Shown: positions 22,709-31,488 of the stretch, piece after piece
Layout of the letters: each line of letters starts with the position of its first letter
Position numbering within the stretch: the stretch's first letter is position 1
Translations under genes and position numbers: made by a program
The notes under the pieces: model-generated
What the model was told of the DNA's origin: nothing
Database searches by the model: none
Seen by the model: the letters and a program-made list of their open reading frames with translations, nothing else
Source of the DNA: a virus
Virus record (IMG/VR): IMGVR_UViG_3300032087_005453
Location: 1 to 64,000 of that record
Length of the DNA stretch: 64,000 bases
Strand: one strand, 5' to 3'

Positions 22709-24173
22709 CAGTTTCTTCTTCAGGAGAATAACCCTCTGTATTTTCGCCAAGTTCTTGGTTTCTACCGTCATGTTTCTTAATCTCTCTAATAGTTCCTAAT
22801 TCCCTCAACCTAGCAAACTGACCATCCATTTGCAGACAGATATATCCTTCGTCTTCTATTCCAGGACCGTGTCTTGAAACGATTGGTATTAGTTTCTTAT
22901 TGCCATTTTGTATACCATCTTGTAGTTTCTCTTCATCTGTTTTATCCTTGAAGATTGTGAAACTGGTACACAGCCATACAAGTCTATCGGAACCACTAAC
23001 CACGTCTGTTGACTCTTTTGTGATACCATCTCTGTTAAGCTGAACAAAAGAAAGGCACGGGCAGTCATTTTCTACACAGAAATTATGTAGCTGAGTAATC
23101 TGGAATCCGAGAACTTGGAACTCTGCCATATTGTTTGAAATGGAGGAAGAAGACATTAACTTCAAATAGTCATAGATAATCACGCAGTCGTTAAGAACTC
23201 CATTTTCGTCATAACCAACTTTCTTGAGCAACCACCTTTTAGCGATAGAAAGAATCTCTTCAAATGGTCGTCCAGCAATGCTGATATAATCATATGGTAA
23301 TTCTTGTAGTTCTTCTATGGATCTTAGTAAAGCATCTTCTTTTTCTCCATCATCAAATGCCTCACCTTTTGCAATTTGATTGATTTCAATATCAGTAAGA
23401 TTAGCCAAGATTCTGTTCCAATGATCTTGCTTGCTCATTTCTGTATCCAAGACCAGCACTGGAATTTTGTGAGTAGTGGCAATGTTTAATGCTATATTGT
23501 CAGCAAGTACAGACTTACCAGTTTTAGGACGAGCGGAAATAAGATCTACACACTTTCTGCGTAATCCACCACCAATAGCTTTATCGTAAGCGGGAAAGCC
23601 TGTAGGAATACCAATAGACTTTCCTTTATTGTTTCGTAGATGTTCGATATAATCGTCCAGATCATCACCAATAGCTTGAGGAGTCATATCATCTTCTTTA
23701 ATATAATCCAAGCAAATCTTTTGAATTGGAGATTCTACGACGGATAGAATATGTGCAATGGATTCGTCTCCACTTACATCATTGAGATCTTTGTACATGT
23801 CCCGAAGCTGACCCTGAAGTTTACGACCAAACTCCAGTCTTTTTAGTTTTTTAGCATGTTCTGCCACATTATTAATATCAATCGGCGTACTCATAACACC
23901 TTTGATATGTTTCAGAACATTGTCGTTTTCCACATACTCATCTAAACCAATACTTTTAGCTGATGATAGAATTTCCGTATATCCAATACTGTCATTAGTA
24001 GATAGAGCATGATGCACACATTTATAAATGACCTTATTGTGATCAATTGTAAAGCTATTCTCGTCAACGTACAATTCTACCTCAAGCAAGCAATCACTAC
24101 CATGCTGCATCAAACCAGAAAGAACCGCACGCTCGGAGGCAACGTTTACAAGATTTGTTTCAATTTTAGACAT
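22683..24173 (-). CDS. dnaB: DnaB-like replicative helicase
   Basis: A 496-residue RecA-fold helicase. The N-terminal domain (ASERAVLSGLMQHG) is typical of DnaB. The ATPase has GIPTGFPAYDKAIGGGLRRKCVDLISARPKTGKS (Walker A), LDTEMSK, CVIIYDYLKLM (Walker B), CLSFVQLNRDG and a late SRHGPG (arginine finger). It unwinds the fork for Pol III. The C-terminal tail is highly acidic (EETDEEDSRSF). It overlaps the primase gene, and the pair lies between the dNMP kinase and recombination genes. Confidence 0.92.
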   Translation of the reverse strand: MSKIETNLVNVASERAVLSGLMQHGSDCLLEVELYVDENSFTIDHNKVIYKCVHHALSTNDSIGYTEILSSAKSIGLDEYVENDNVLKHIKGVMSTPIDINNVAEHAKKLKRLEFGRKLQGQLRDMYKDLNDVSGDESIAHILSVVESPIQKICLDYIKEDDMTPQAIGDDLDDYIEHLRNNKGKSIGIPTGFPAYDKAIGGGLRRKCVDLISARPKTGKSVLADNIALNIATTHKIPVLVLDTEMSKQDHWNRILANLTDIEINQIAKGEAFDDGEKEDALLRSIEELQELPYDYISIAGRPFEEILSIAKRWLLKKVGYDENGVLNDCVIIYDYLKLMSSSSISNNMAEFQVLGFQITQLHNFCVENDCPCLSFVQLNRDGITKESTDVVSGSDRLVWLCTSFTIFKDKTDEEKLQDGIQNGNKKLIPIVSRHGPGIEDEGYICLQMDGQFARLRELGTIREIKKHDGRNQELGENTEGYSPEEETDEEDSRSF

Positions 24174-24174
24174 A

Positions 24175-24759
24175 CTATCCTCGCCGTGTCAAACATCCAT
24201 CACAAGTATAATTATCACGAGCAAACATAGGATTTACTTGAAAAGTATTACTACAAGATCCACACGTTACACTGGCTTGCTTATATTTTTTTCTTATATT
24301 TCTTTTTTTATCTGTTTGTATACTGTCATTAATTCGATCAAAACCATCATCTCTACCAGCTTGAGAAATAACATCTTCCATATCTTCAAATTTATTTTCA
24401 GACGACGCCCTATCACTAACTTTTCTGGATCTACTAGCACCACCCGTACTAAAGTCGCCTTCTTCTTTAGAGACTTGCTCTTCAACTTTCTTCTTCCTTG
24501 GTCGCCCTTTTTTCTTTTTAGGTTTTACAGCCTGTTTTTCATTTTCAAGACTGTCAAGCCTTGACATCATCTGCTTTAACAAGGCTGTTGTATCATCTTC
24601 TTCAACACGCTCTGGAATGTCGATGTGTTCACCGCACAGAATATAATACGCCTCAGAAACAAGGCACCATTCCGAATCAGTAATGGCTTCGTGCAGTAAA
24701 TCTGATACCTGCGTAATATGATCGATCATAACTTCTAAGCTTTTAACTGTGGATTTCAT
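24175..24759 (-). CDS. Unknown protein with AT-hook-like patch and C-terminal zinc ribbon
   Basis: A 194-residue protein. The middle contains KKKKGRPRKKK, an AT-hook-like basic run, within a long charged, probably disordered linker. The C-terminus has CGSC and CDGC pairs 22 residues apart, a zinc ribbon. These features suggest DNA binding. It is translated just before the helicase (2-nt gap) and overlaps the preceding gene by 4 nt, so it may be a replication or recombination accessory such as a helicase loader, though no loader motif is seen. Confidence 0.7.
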   Translation of the reverse strand: MKSTVKSLEVMIDHITQVSDLLHEAITDSEWCLVSEAYYILCGEHIDIPERVEEDDTTALLKQMMSRLDSLENEKQAVKPKKKKGRPRKKKVEEQVSKEEGDFSTGGASRSRKVSDRASSENKFEDMEDVISQAGRDDGFDRINDSIQTDKKRNIRKKYKQASVTCGSCSNTFQVNPMFARDNYTCDGCLTRRG

Positions 24760-25247
24760 CTGAAACTCTTTCCTTTTCCTAAGTCTTGAAATATATTCGC
24801 TCGCTTCTTTAGGTCTTTACATGTCTCTTCCAGCGATAGAATACCAGCATACAACCTTAGTCGGCATTTTTCAACAACTACCGCATAAGAATTATCACGA
24901 ATGATGTTCTTCTTTTTGATTTCCGCTGGCATGAACTTATCTTGTTGATCCCACTGCTTAGCACAAAGATAGTTTATTGCCTCTTCACACCAGTTGAACT
25001 GGCTTCTAATTAAATCTAACTTTCTTTGTAACGCACCAGCATAATTCATTATTTGTAGACTGTATGCAAAACATTCATCTGCATCAAGTCCAGCAATAGT
25101 CTCAGACGAAATACTGAGAATATACTCACATTCATCATCAACTTTAAAATTTGGTATATTATTTTCCTTACAGAAAGCCTCAACCCATTCTGTAAAGTTA
25201 CTTAGTCCAGCGACTGAGTCTGTGTCTTCAATATTAAGTTCTTCCAT
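24756..25247 (-). CDS. Unknown acidic helical protein in the recombination operon
   Basis: A 163-residue protein, mostly predicted helices, with several Cys (CKEN, CEYI, CFAY, NWCEEA, LCAKQW, KCRLR, TCKDL). I do not recognise the sequence. It lies in the position expected for a recombination mediator (T4 UvsY occupies a similar slot near UvsX), and its size is close, but I see no sequence proof. It overlaps the next gene by 4 nt and the nuclease-like gene by 46 nt. Confidence 0.6.
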   Translation of the reverse strand: MEELNIEDTDSVAGLSNFTEWVEAFCKENNIPNFKVDDECEYILSISSETIAGLDADECFAYSLQIMNYAGALQRKLDLIRSQFNWCEEAINYLCAKQWDQQDKFMPAEIKKKNIIRDNSYAVVVEKCRLRLYAGILSLEETCKDLKKRANIFQDLGKGKSFR

Positions 25248-25639
25248 TCTTTTCTTTCATTGTAAGGTAAGATGGCGATTTTGATACCATTTAGTGTACA
25301 CCATTCTATTTTATCAGCATCTCTTTTTTTAGACTTTACGAAATCCATTTTGGTTTTATGGAAAAAAGAACAATAAGAATAATGTTGTTTACCGTGAACT
25401 TCTACGATCATCATAAGGTCTGGAATGAAAAAGTCAGCATATAAAAGAGAAGATCTTCCCAGTTTTTTACTTCCGGGAAGTGTGACCTCTTCATATAGGG
25501 AATATGTAGGATATAACTCCTGAAGTATAACCCTTACTTCTTTATGCAGAGATGACTTTTTGCTGTGATGTTTTCTTGATTTATTTTTGGAGAAGTTAAA
25601 TTTGTGCTCGTTGCCGTCAAATCCAACTACTCTAAACAT
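25202..25639 (-). CDS. Vsr/PD-(D/E)XK-like endonuclease
   Basis: A 145-residue small nuclease candidate. It has a basic N-terminus (KNKSRKHHSKKSS), the EVRVILQELYPTYSLYEEVTLPGS strand, the LLYADFFIPDLMMIVEVHGKQHYSY core (D-x-F-I-P...E-V-x-G-x-Q-H) and a late KDADK/IAILPYNE region. The core resembles Vsr and DUF559-type nucleases. It starts inside the RecA gene end by 8 nt. It may resolve or nick recombination intermediates rather than be selfish, given its close coupling to the recombinase. Confidence 0.7.
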   Translation of the reverse strand: MFRVVGFDGNEHKFNFSKNKSRKHHSKKSSLHKEVRVILQELYPTYSLYEEVTLPGSKKLGRSSLLYADFFIPDLMMIVEVHGKQHYSYCSFFHKTKMDFVKSKKRDADKIEWCTLNGIKIAILPYNERKEWKNLILKTQTQSLD

Positions 25640-26669
25640 CCGCCAGCATCTCTCTAACTTGATCTTCTACTTCTGTGTAGACAGACTTATTTTCGACCAG
25701 AAAGTCGTAGATTTTTGCTTGACCTTGGAACTTGGGTGCTTCTTCATAACCTTCTCTGCCCTCCAAGAATGGAAGACTGTACCAAGCACCAGCTTTGTCG
25801 ACAATACCAAAAGATTCAGCAAGTTCGATGATTTCTTTTTCTTTGTCGATACCTTTGTTGTATTTTAAGTAGCTAATACACTCAGCACCAGAAGCACCCA
25901 TAGACGAACAGCTAATCTTCCAGTGAATCAATTGACCTACCTTTTTACCGCCTTCTTCCCAAGGTTCTATTCGGGCAACATCCAGTCTAGTATCCGCTTG
26001 ATATTGCACCATGACACCACAGTCTGGAACTTTGATTTTGCCATATCCACTTGTGTTTGTGATGTAGTGTGTAATGATCACTACGATGATCTTATTTTTG
26101 ACCACCGTCTGAGCGTTCTTTTTAATCCAGTGGCTTAGGAGGCGAGGTAGGTTGTTTCTGATGTTACCAGAGGCGTCTTGCTCAAGTTCTGCTCGTGGCA
26201 CGAGAGATGAGCATGAATCGATAACGCAAACAGCACCTTTGTTTTCTGGACGCTTGATTAGGTTTTCAGCAATCTTAAGAAAATCCTCAGCAGCAAGCGA
26301 TTCACCTTCTTCTGGACTATGAACAACCTGAATCTTATCAAGATCCAAACCTTCTGTTCCAACCAGATTGTATACCTTCAGGCGACTTTCTCCATCTACA
26401 TAAACCACAGGTCGTCCATCATCCTGTGCGTTCTTGCAAATCTGTAAACAAGTGCTACTCTTTCCAGTCTTGGGGTCTCCGCTAATAATTGTCCAGCTAC
26501 CCTCCAATAGACCACCATTTAGTGCTAGGTCAAGACTGGGACTAACCGTAAGTGGTTTTAGCTCTTTTCTGGCTGAGACCAATTCTGATCCAGCAGATAA
26601 TACTTTTCCAAATTCTTTTTCAATAGCCTTATCTGTACTAAGGTCAACTTTCTTTTTTGCTTTTGCCAT
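25632..26669 (-). CDS. RecA/UvsX-like recombinase
   Basis: A 345-residue RecA-fold protein. Walker A is GDPKTGKS at residues 64-71, with VVYVDGESRL after it and Walker B-like AVCVIDSCSSL. A region with IIVVIITHYITNTSGYGKIKVPDCG (L2-like) and VQYQADTRL follows. It catalyses strand exchange for recombination-dependent replication and repair, as T4 UvsX does. The family's basic N-terminal helix is present (AKAKKKVDL). The neighbours are a small nuclease and a mediator-like gene. Confidence 0.88.
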   Translation of the reverse strand: MAKAKKKVDLSTDKAIEKEFGKVLSAGSELVSARKELKPLTVSPSLDLALNGGLLEGSWTIISGDPKTGKSSTCLQICKNAQDDGRPVVYVDGESRLKVYNLVGTEGLDLDKIQVVHSPEEGESLAAEDFLKIAENLIKRPENKGAVCVIDSCSSLVPRAELEQDASGNIRNNLPRLLSHWIKKNAQTVVKNKIIVVIITHYITNTSGYGKIKVPDCGVMVQYQADTRLDVARIEPWEEGGKKVGQLIHWKISCSSMGASGAECISYLKYNKGIDKEKEIIELAESFGIVDKAGAWYSLPFLEGREGYEEAPKFQGQAKIYDFLVENKSVYTEVEDQVREMLADV

Positions 26670-26672
26670 AAA

Positions 26673-27188
26673 TCACAAGTCCTTCAATATGTTTTTCTTT
26701 TTATTGCCAAATGGTTTAGAAACTTCAATTTTTTCCTGCTCAGACTCAAGCAGTTCTGTATCCTTTCTTTGCCTTTCATAATACTCAATTATTGGCGTTA
26801 GCTTTTTTATGTTCTCCTTCTTGGATAGCTTGAGAATGTACTTTGCTCTATTTGATTGTATCGCTTGAGCAACCGAAAGTACATGATATTTCTTCAATAA
26901 TTTATTAGCTGCGATAACTTCACCTTTATAGGCACCATGCAGTCGATTTCCTGTAAGCCAGAATTGTTCAGCATTCTTGCCGGAATTAAATGCTTCGCTG
27001 CGTTTTTTGAATATCAATTCGGCTATATAATTACCAGCATTGATATATCCTTCTTTGTACATAGACTTAAAAGGATATTTTTCACTTTGTTTATGGACTT
27101 TAGTCTTTTTAGTCTTTGATTGTATGGATGTGTCCTTTGAGTTTTCCTGACAAGACGTTGTCTTTTGCTTTTCTGTTTGATTCTCCAA
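26673..27188 (-). CDS. Unknown 171-residue basic protein
   Basis: The start is taken as TTG 27188 because GGGAGG lies 9 nt upstream; the first ATG in frame is about 27062. The N-terminal 40 residues are Lys/Ser/Thr/Gln-rich and likely disordered. The body (YINAGNYIAELIFKKRSEA, LPTGNRLHG-like WLTGNRLHGAYKGEVIAANKLLKKY) is mixed helix with a basic face. No motif is recognised. It lies between a small HTH-like gene and the recombinase, so a DNA-binding role is possible. Confidence 0.62.
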   Translation of the reverse strand: MENQTEKQKTTSCQENSKDTSIQSKTKKTKVHKQSEKYPFKSMYKEGYINAGNYIAELIFKKRSEAFNSGKNAEQFWLTGNRLHGAYKGEVIAANKLLKKYHVLSVAQAIQSNRAKYILKLSKKENIKKLTPIIEYYERQRKDTELLESEQEKIEVSKPFGNKKKNILKDL

Positions 27189-27432
27189 CTTCTGATGCCT
27201 CCCGAGTCATAACTGTATAACCTCTTTGTTTATTACTAACCATAAGATCTCCAGCAGAAATACTATCAGATTCTTGCTTGCTTGTCAAGCATTCATCATA
27301 GTATTTTTGTATAACAGATGGCGATCTTCTTAAGTCTTTTGCTACAGCTTCCATATCGACTGATTCACAATTTTGCTCAATGTAAAATTTTTCAGCCTTG
27401 GTCAGTGGCTTTGTTGCTCTTTTTTTCGGCAT
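27109..27432 (-). CDS. Unknown small protein with helix-turn-helix-like N-terminus
   Basis: A 107-residue protein. Residues 10-50 (TKAEKFYIEQNCESVDMEAVAKDLRRSPSVIQKYY) have the spacing of a homeodomain-like or terminase-small-subunit-like HTH. The tail is basic and Ser-rich. It overlaps the neighbours at both ends (80 and 41 nt), a sign of tight packing. It could be a small DNA-binding regulator; no more can be said. Confidence 0.6.
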   Translation of the reverse strand: MPKKRATKPLTKAEKFYIEQNCESVDMEAVAKDLRRSPSVIQKYYDECLTSKQESDSISAGDLMVSNKQRGYTVMTREASEVGESNRKAKDNVLSGKLKGHIHTIKD

Positions 27433-27658
27433 TTGAAATTTCTTTCTTTAATGAATAATGAATTTTTTCTAATTTGATTTTAAGATCTTGAAGTGCATCA
27501 ACATAGGATGGACTTACGTCTTCGTATTCAAGCTGGAACCCACCAGCAATTGCCTGTAATTCCTCATTGCTTAAAGTTTTAATGTATGATACTGGAGACC
27601 CCTCACTCAGTTCCACCAAGCAAGGGGTTATCAGTAGTACCGTCTTGTACTCAGCCAT
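27392..27658 (-). CDS. Unknown 88-residue protein
   Basis: A small protein with a hydrophobic first strand (YKTVLLITPCLVEL), then a helical acidic region and a C-terminal coiled-coil-like stretch (DALQDLKIKLEKIHYSLKKEISNAEKKS). ATG 27658 overlaps the previous stop by 8 nt. No family is recognised. Confidence 0.6.
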   Translation of the reverse strand: MAEYKTVLLITPCLVELSEGSPVSYIKTLSNEELQAIAGGFQLEYEDVSPSYVDALQDLKIKLEKIHYSLKKEISNAEKKSNKATDQG

Positions 27659-27989
27659 TTTCTATGAACCTCCTCCGTTGAGAGTCGTTCATTCCATTGA
27701 TTTTAGAATGCATCTCCTTTCGAGCTTCCTTCATGGCTGTTTTTTTGGAATCCTTATCCTTAAGAGTTCTTTCCTGAACTTCTTGTTTTCCAAGTTTCTT
27801 CGCATTTCGCTCGGATAGTTGACCAAGTGTTGTTGCTTCTTGTTTTACAAATACCGTAGGAGCAAATAGTACCCTCTCTAAAGTATTTCTGCCACACGCA
27901 TCGCACTTTACCAACGGTTTGTCTTTGATTGACTGCTGAACATCACACAGTTCATAATCGCAGTCCGAGCATTTATAATCATATAACAT
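27651..27989 (-). CDS. FmdB-type zinc-ribbon protein
   Basis: A 112-residue protein. The N-terminus MLYDYKCSDCDYELCDVQQSIKDKPLVKCDACG is the putative regulatory zinc ribbon of the FmdB family (CxxC...CxxC), found in many phages and bacteria; its function is unsettled. The second half is a charged, Lys/Glu-rich helix region ending in DSQRRRFIENG. It follows phoH by 1 nt and overlaps the next gene by 8 nt. Confidence 0.75.
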   Translation of the reverse strand: MLYDYKCSDCDYELCDVQQSIKDKPLVKCDACGRNTLERVLFAPTVFVKQEATTLGQLSERNAKKLGKQEVQERTLKDKDSKKTAMKEARKEMHSKINGMNDSQRRRFIENG

Positions 27990-27990
27990 A

Positions 27991-28662
27991 TTATTCCTCT
28001 AATGCTTTTAGAACTTCTCCTAGAATTCCATTTCTTTGAATATCATCATATGTCAATTCACAATTGGCAACTCCATTAATATGCTGTAACTTTTCAATTA
28101 TTGTTTGAAGTCCACTTTTTGATTTGATATCAGTTTGTTTAGTGTCACCATTGATCAAAACCTTGCTATTTTCACCCATTCTGGTTATAAACATTTTGAT
28201 TTGATCAAGAGTACAGTTTTGAGCCTCATCCAATATCATATAGGTATTATGAAATGTTGCTCCTCTCATAACCTCTAAAGGCTTAAACTGTATTTGATCA
28301 TTGTTAAAATAATGACCATAAAAAACTTGTGTCAGGAAATACTTAATATTTTCCTGCATTGGTAGTAAATAAGGTGCAATCTTATCAGAAAGTTCACCGG
28401 GAAGTGAACCAATATCTCTACCCGCACAAACCAAAGGTCGGGAAATAATTATTTTTTCTATTTCACCATTATGTAGAGCATGTGATGCCATACCAGAAGC
28501 AATAAAGCTTTTGCCACTTCCAGAAGGACCGGAACAAAATATTATAGAGTTTCCGGCAAAGGATTTGATATATTTTTTTTGATTTTCTGTTTTTGCTTCT
28601 AAAGGAATAATGGATTTATGCGAATTAGAATTTGTGCTTCTCTTTCTTGATTTTCTCTTCAT
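27991..28662 (-). CDS. phoH: PhoH-like ATPase
   Basis: A 223-residue P-loop ATPase. Walker A is GPSGSGKS at residues 45-52, the PhoH signature IISRPLVCAGRDIGSLPGEL follows, and Walker B is MILDEAQNCTLDQIKMFITRMG with NGDTKQTD after it. PhoH-like proteins are frequent in phages. They have been linked to RNA metabolism or phosphate stress, but their phage role is not settled. Length and motifs are normal. It lies in the leftward replication block between the zinc-ribbon protein and a structural-type protein. Confidence 0.92.
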   Translation of the reverse strand: MKRKSRKRSTNSNSHKSIIPLEAKTENQKKYIKSFAGNSIIFCSGPSGSGKSFIASGMASHALHNGEIEKIIISRPLVCAGRDIGSLPGELSDKIAPYLLPMQENIKYFLTQVFYGHYFNNDQIQFKPLEVMRGATFHNTYMILDEAQNCTLDQIKMFITRMGENSKVLINGDTKQTDIKSKSGLQTIIEKLQHINGVANCELTYDDIQRNGILGEVLKALEE

Positions 28663-28674
28663 CGAGATCTTTCG

Positions 28675-29955
28675 CTAAACCGGGTTCTTTTTGGACGACC
28701 AGAATTTACAACTCCAGTATTTTGCCTTCCATTTTGGACCTGGGCTTACATCACACTTGTGTCTTGCTCTAAAAGATTTGCGTCTAGCAGGGTCATCACG
28801 TTTGATTTCCATGTTTGGATCGCCAAAGTTAACCTTAACCACATTACCTTTGTCGTTTTTCACATAAACAGAAAACTTCTTTGGTCCTTTTGGTGTTCTG
28901 AAAGGCTTATTTAAAGTAACCTTTTTGCCTTGATACTCGGAGGCTTTAACAAGTTTCAAAACTCTACCATCTTTTTTGTATAAACCTTTTCGTCTGTACG
29001 TAAAGATTTCTCCAGTTTTTGGGTCTTCATACTTATAAACAGCTTCAGCCTTTGATCTCCTTGGATGCCCTTTTGGTAAAAGATCATTATCTTGTGTATA
29101 TGCTGAATTAGATGGTTTTCCGGTTCTAAGCAGTGTAAGAAAAGCATTTACCCTAGCCATAGCCCATCCATCTCTGGACATCTTAGGGGCATGACTTGTA
29201 GAATAAGCTCCAGCACCTCTACGATAAACAGCTTTGAGCATACCAAGAGTTGCCTTTGAACCTTTACCCTTAGCATTGTGTTCTTTAACTTTTTTAGAAA
29301 GTTTTGCTATAGTCTGCTTGCTAAAAGTGATCTTACCTCTAGGATCTTTAGCACTACCCGGCTTATTCTTCTTAGAACCTTTCTTTCGATCTTTCTTTGG
29401 TGCGGGAGTTCTACGAGGGTCATTTTTTCCGGGTTTGTCAGCTTTTGTATGAGTATAACCCATCTTCTTCATCCGTAAATGATCTTCATATGTTTTAGCC
29501 TCATAAGGCTTTCCATCCTTGTCGTACATAATATGAGGCTTAAAGTCTTTTTGGTTTTTAGCCCTTTTCCAAGATTCTGGATCTGGACGATCAGGATCTC
29601 CCGGCTTTGCAGCTTTGTAATCGTCGCCCTGTCTTTCTTTTTTCTTTCTGATATTTTCCCACAATCCGGGCTTGTTGGCGAAAGTATACTCTTCAGCTTC
29701 TTCACCAAAATCTAAATATTCATTTTCATCTGGAATATAAGCTTCTGATTCATCTAAAATAATTTCAGTTGAACCAAAAGTATTTTCGTAATGACTATCA
29801 GAAATACGTGCAGAAACAGAACTTTTAGAAGATGTTTGACAAACGGCAAATCTTTGACCTTTGTCTGGATATTCTGAATTCATTATTGAATCAGACATAC
29901 ATCTTAACATAAAATCATCACGATCTTCATCGTCTCTTCTTTTAGGAATTGGCAT
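28675..29955 (-). CDS. Large basic phage protein with DUF5824-like segment (possible head core/scaffold protein)
   Basis: A 426-residue protein. The start at 29955 gives MPIPKRRDDEDRDDFMLRCMSD...MNSEYPDKGQRFAVC, a motif seen at the N-terminus of phage head scaffold or protease-linked proteins. A central basic region has LGMLKAVYRRGAGAYSTSHAPKMSRDGWAMARVNAFL, the DUF5824 pattern. The C-terminal part (KKFSVYVKNDKGNVVKVNFGDPNMEIKRDDPARRKSFRARHKC) recurs in phage prohead-type proteins. It is strongly Lys/Arg/Gly-rich. An upstream in-frame start at 30018 overlaps MazG more. The exact role is not proven; DNA contact inside the head would fit the charge. Confidence 0.72.
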   Translation of the reverse strand: MPIPKRRDDEDRDDFMLRCMSDSIMNSEYPDKGQRFAVCQTSSKSSVSARISDSHYENTFGSTEIILDESEAYIPDENEYLDFGEEAEEYTFANKPGLWENIRKKKERQGDDYKAAKPGDPDRPDPESWKRAKNQKDFKPHIMYDKDGKPYEAKTYEDHLRMKKMGYTHTKADKPGKNDPRRTPAPKKDRKKGSKKNKPGSAKDPRGKITFSKQTIAKLSKKVKEHNAKGKGSKATLGMLKAVYRRGAGAYSTSHAPKMSRDGWAMARVNAFLTLLRTGKPSNSAYTQDNDLLPKGHPRRSKAEAVYKYEDPKTGEIFTYRRKGLYKKDGRVLKLVKASEYQGKKVTLNKPFRTPKGPKKFSVYVKNDKGNVVKVNFGDPNMEIKRDDPARRKSFRARHKCDVSPGPKWKAKYWSCKFWSSKKNPV

Positions 29956-30409
29956 TATCGTCACTTTCTTTAATAAATACGCCATCTTGCATCCTACCCT
30001 TACGGTCCTTGATATCATCCCAAGCTTTAGACAAACAATCAGCTAAGGATAATCCGTTTCTTTCTGCTATATTAATCAGGACGACCATCATATCGCCAAT
30101 ATCATCCGCAACACTTTTACCTTTACAGATGCTATCTGATAGTTCACCCGCCTCTTGAATGAGTTTACAATACTGATCTTTATCTGTAGCACCTTCAATC
30201 AGATTGCGATCATGATGCCACTGAGTAATTTTTTCTACAAAGTCATCAGTTTCACTGATGGGAATTATAACTGTATCAGAACAAGATTTAGTACAAGTTA
30301 CAGATTCTTCAAGTTTACCATTCTGGAGTTCATGAAGTTGTGCCATACGAGCCTGTTGATCATTGCATACACAACTATTATTTTTCCCGTAACCGCCATA
30401 CATTCTCAT
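29942..30409 (-). CDS. mazG: MazG-like nucleotide pyrophosphohydrolase
   Basis: A 155-residue protein whose second half has the MazG metal-binding helices: CKLIQEAGELSDSICKGKSV, then DDIGDMMVVLINIAERNGL. These enzymes hydrolyse NTPs or (p)ppGpp-like nucleotides and are common in lytic phages. The N-terminal 75 residues are Cys-containing and unrecognised. It starts in an ATGA overlap with the NrdB stop, tying it to nucleotide metabolism. Confidence 0.85.
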   Translation of the reverse strand: MRMYGGYGKNNSCVCNDQQARMAQLHELQNGKLEESVTCTKSCSDTVIIPISETDDFVEKITQWHHDRNLIEGATDKDQYCKLIQEAGELSDSICKGKSVADDIGDMMVVLINIAERNGLSLADCLSKAWDDIKDRKGRMQDGVFIKESDDNANS

Positions 30410-31479
30410 AACTGAAAACCTCCAAGATCCATATCTTCTAAGTCATTTTTACTGGCACCAATTTTGTAACTTGTGATTTCGTGTTCTTGTGGTGCAACCT
30501 GAACACTTTCACTATTCATCCAACTATCTGTCCATCCAGAAATAGGGTTCTTGAAACCAGTTTCGTAAGGCAGACCAATAGCTTTTCTTCTAGAATGACA
30601 CAACCAATCAATATACTGGTGTAAAACAGCCTCATTGAGACCTATAATACTACCATCTTTAAAGAGATAGCTGGCCCATCTTTTTTCTTCTTCAGCAGCA
30701 GATTCGAACATTTTACAGGCATCTTCTTCACATTCTTTTGCCACTGAAGTAAAGCCTTCTTCTTCTACGGTATTCAAGATCTTTAGGATCTCTTGAGTAT
30801 TATATAGGTGAAGTGCTTCGTCTCTTTTGATTAGCTTAATAATGTCGGCATTGCCTACCATTTTTTTGTTTTCAGCAAAAGCAAAAGAACAGATGAAAGA
30901 TACGTAGAATCTAATGGCTTCCAAAATGTTAATCGAAACAATTGTCATATAGATTTGCTTCTTGATTTCCTTCGTGGAATTCTTAGAGCAAGCCATACCC
31001 ATCAAATTATTATAGTCCTCAATAGCAACTTTTGCTCTTTTAATAATCTCCTTATCGTCATAAATTCCCCCAAATACCTCTCTTGAGTCGGGGTAGACAT
31101 TTTGAATAATGTAGCTATAACTTTGTGAGTGAATCTTTTCAAAGAACTGCCATGTCATGAGACATGCTTCTAGTTCTGTATTTGTTACAAACTCAAGGAG
31201 TGTAGGAACTCCACGGCAAATGACACTGTCGAGCATAGTCTGATACTTGAGATTAGATGTAAAAATAAACTTTTCATTCTCGCTCATCTCAAGGAAGTCA
31301 TTCCTATCCTTTTTTAATTCAATCTCTTCAGGCCGCCAGAAATTCATCATCTGACGACTATCTAAGTCTTTAAAAACCGGATATTTAATAACGTCAAATC
31401 GTTGCACACCCAAATCTTTGCCCAAGAAAAGAGGTTGTGTCATCGGATCAATATTTTTTAGATTGAAAATAGTTCTCAT
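30406..31479 (-). CDS. nrdB: Ribonucleotide reductase class I, beta subunit
   Basis: A 357-residue di-iron radical subunit. Iron ligands and radical Tyr lie in FVTNTELEACLMTWQFFEKIHSQSYSYI (E, H, Y) and KRDEALHLYNTQEIL (E, H). The C-terminus (LEDMDLGGFQL) would dock into NrdA. ATG 31479 is preceded by AGGTGA; a start 9 nt upstream is less likely. It supplies the tyrosyl radical for dNDP production. One gene separates it from nrdA. Confidence 0.95.
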   Translation of the reverse strand: MRTIFNLKNIDPMTQPLFLGKDLGVQRFDVIKYPVFKDLDSRQMMNFWRPEEIELKKDRNDFLEMSENEKFIFTSNLKYQTMLDSVICRGVPTLLEFVTNTELEACLMTWQFFEKIHSQSYSYIIQNVYPDSREVFGGIYDDKEIIKRAKVAIEDYNNLMGMACSKNSTKEIKKQIYMTIVSINILEAIRFYVSFICSFAFAENKKMVGNADIIKLIKRDEALHLYNTQEILKILNTVEEEGFTSVAKECEEDACKMFESAAEEEKRWASYLFKDGSIIGLNEAVLHQYIDWLCHSRRKAIGLPYETGFKNPISGWTDSWMNSESVQVAPQEHEITSYKIGASKNDLEDMDLGGFQL

Positions 31480-31488
31480 CGTTATCAC

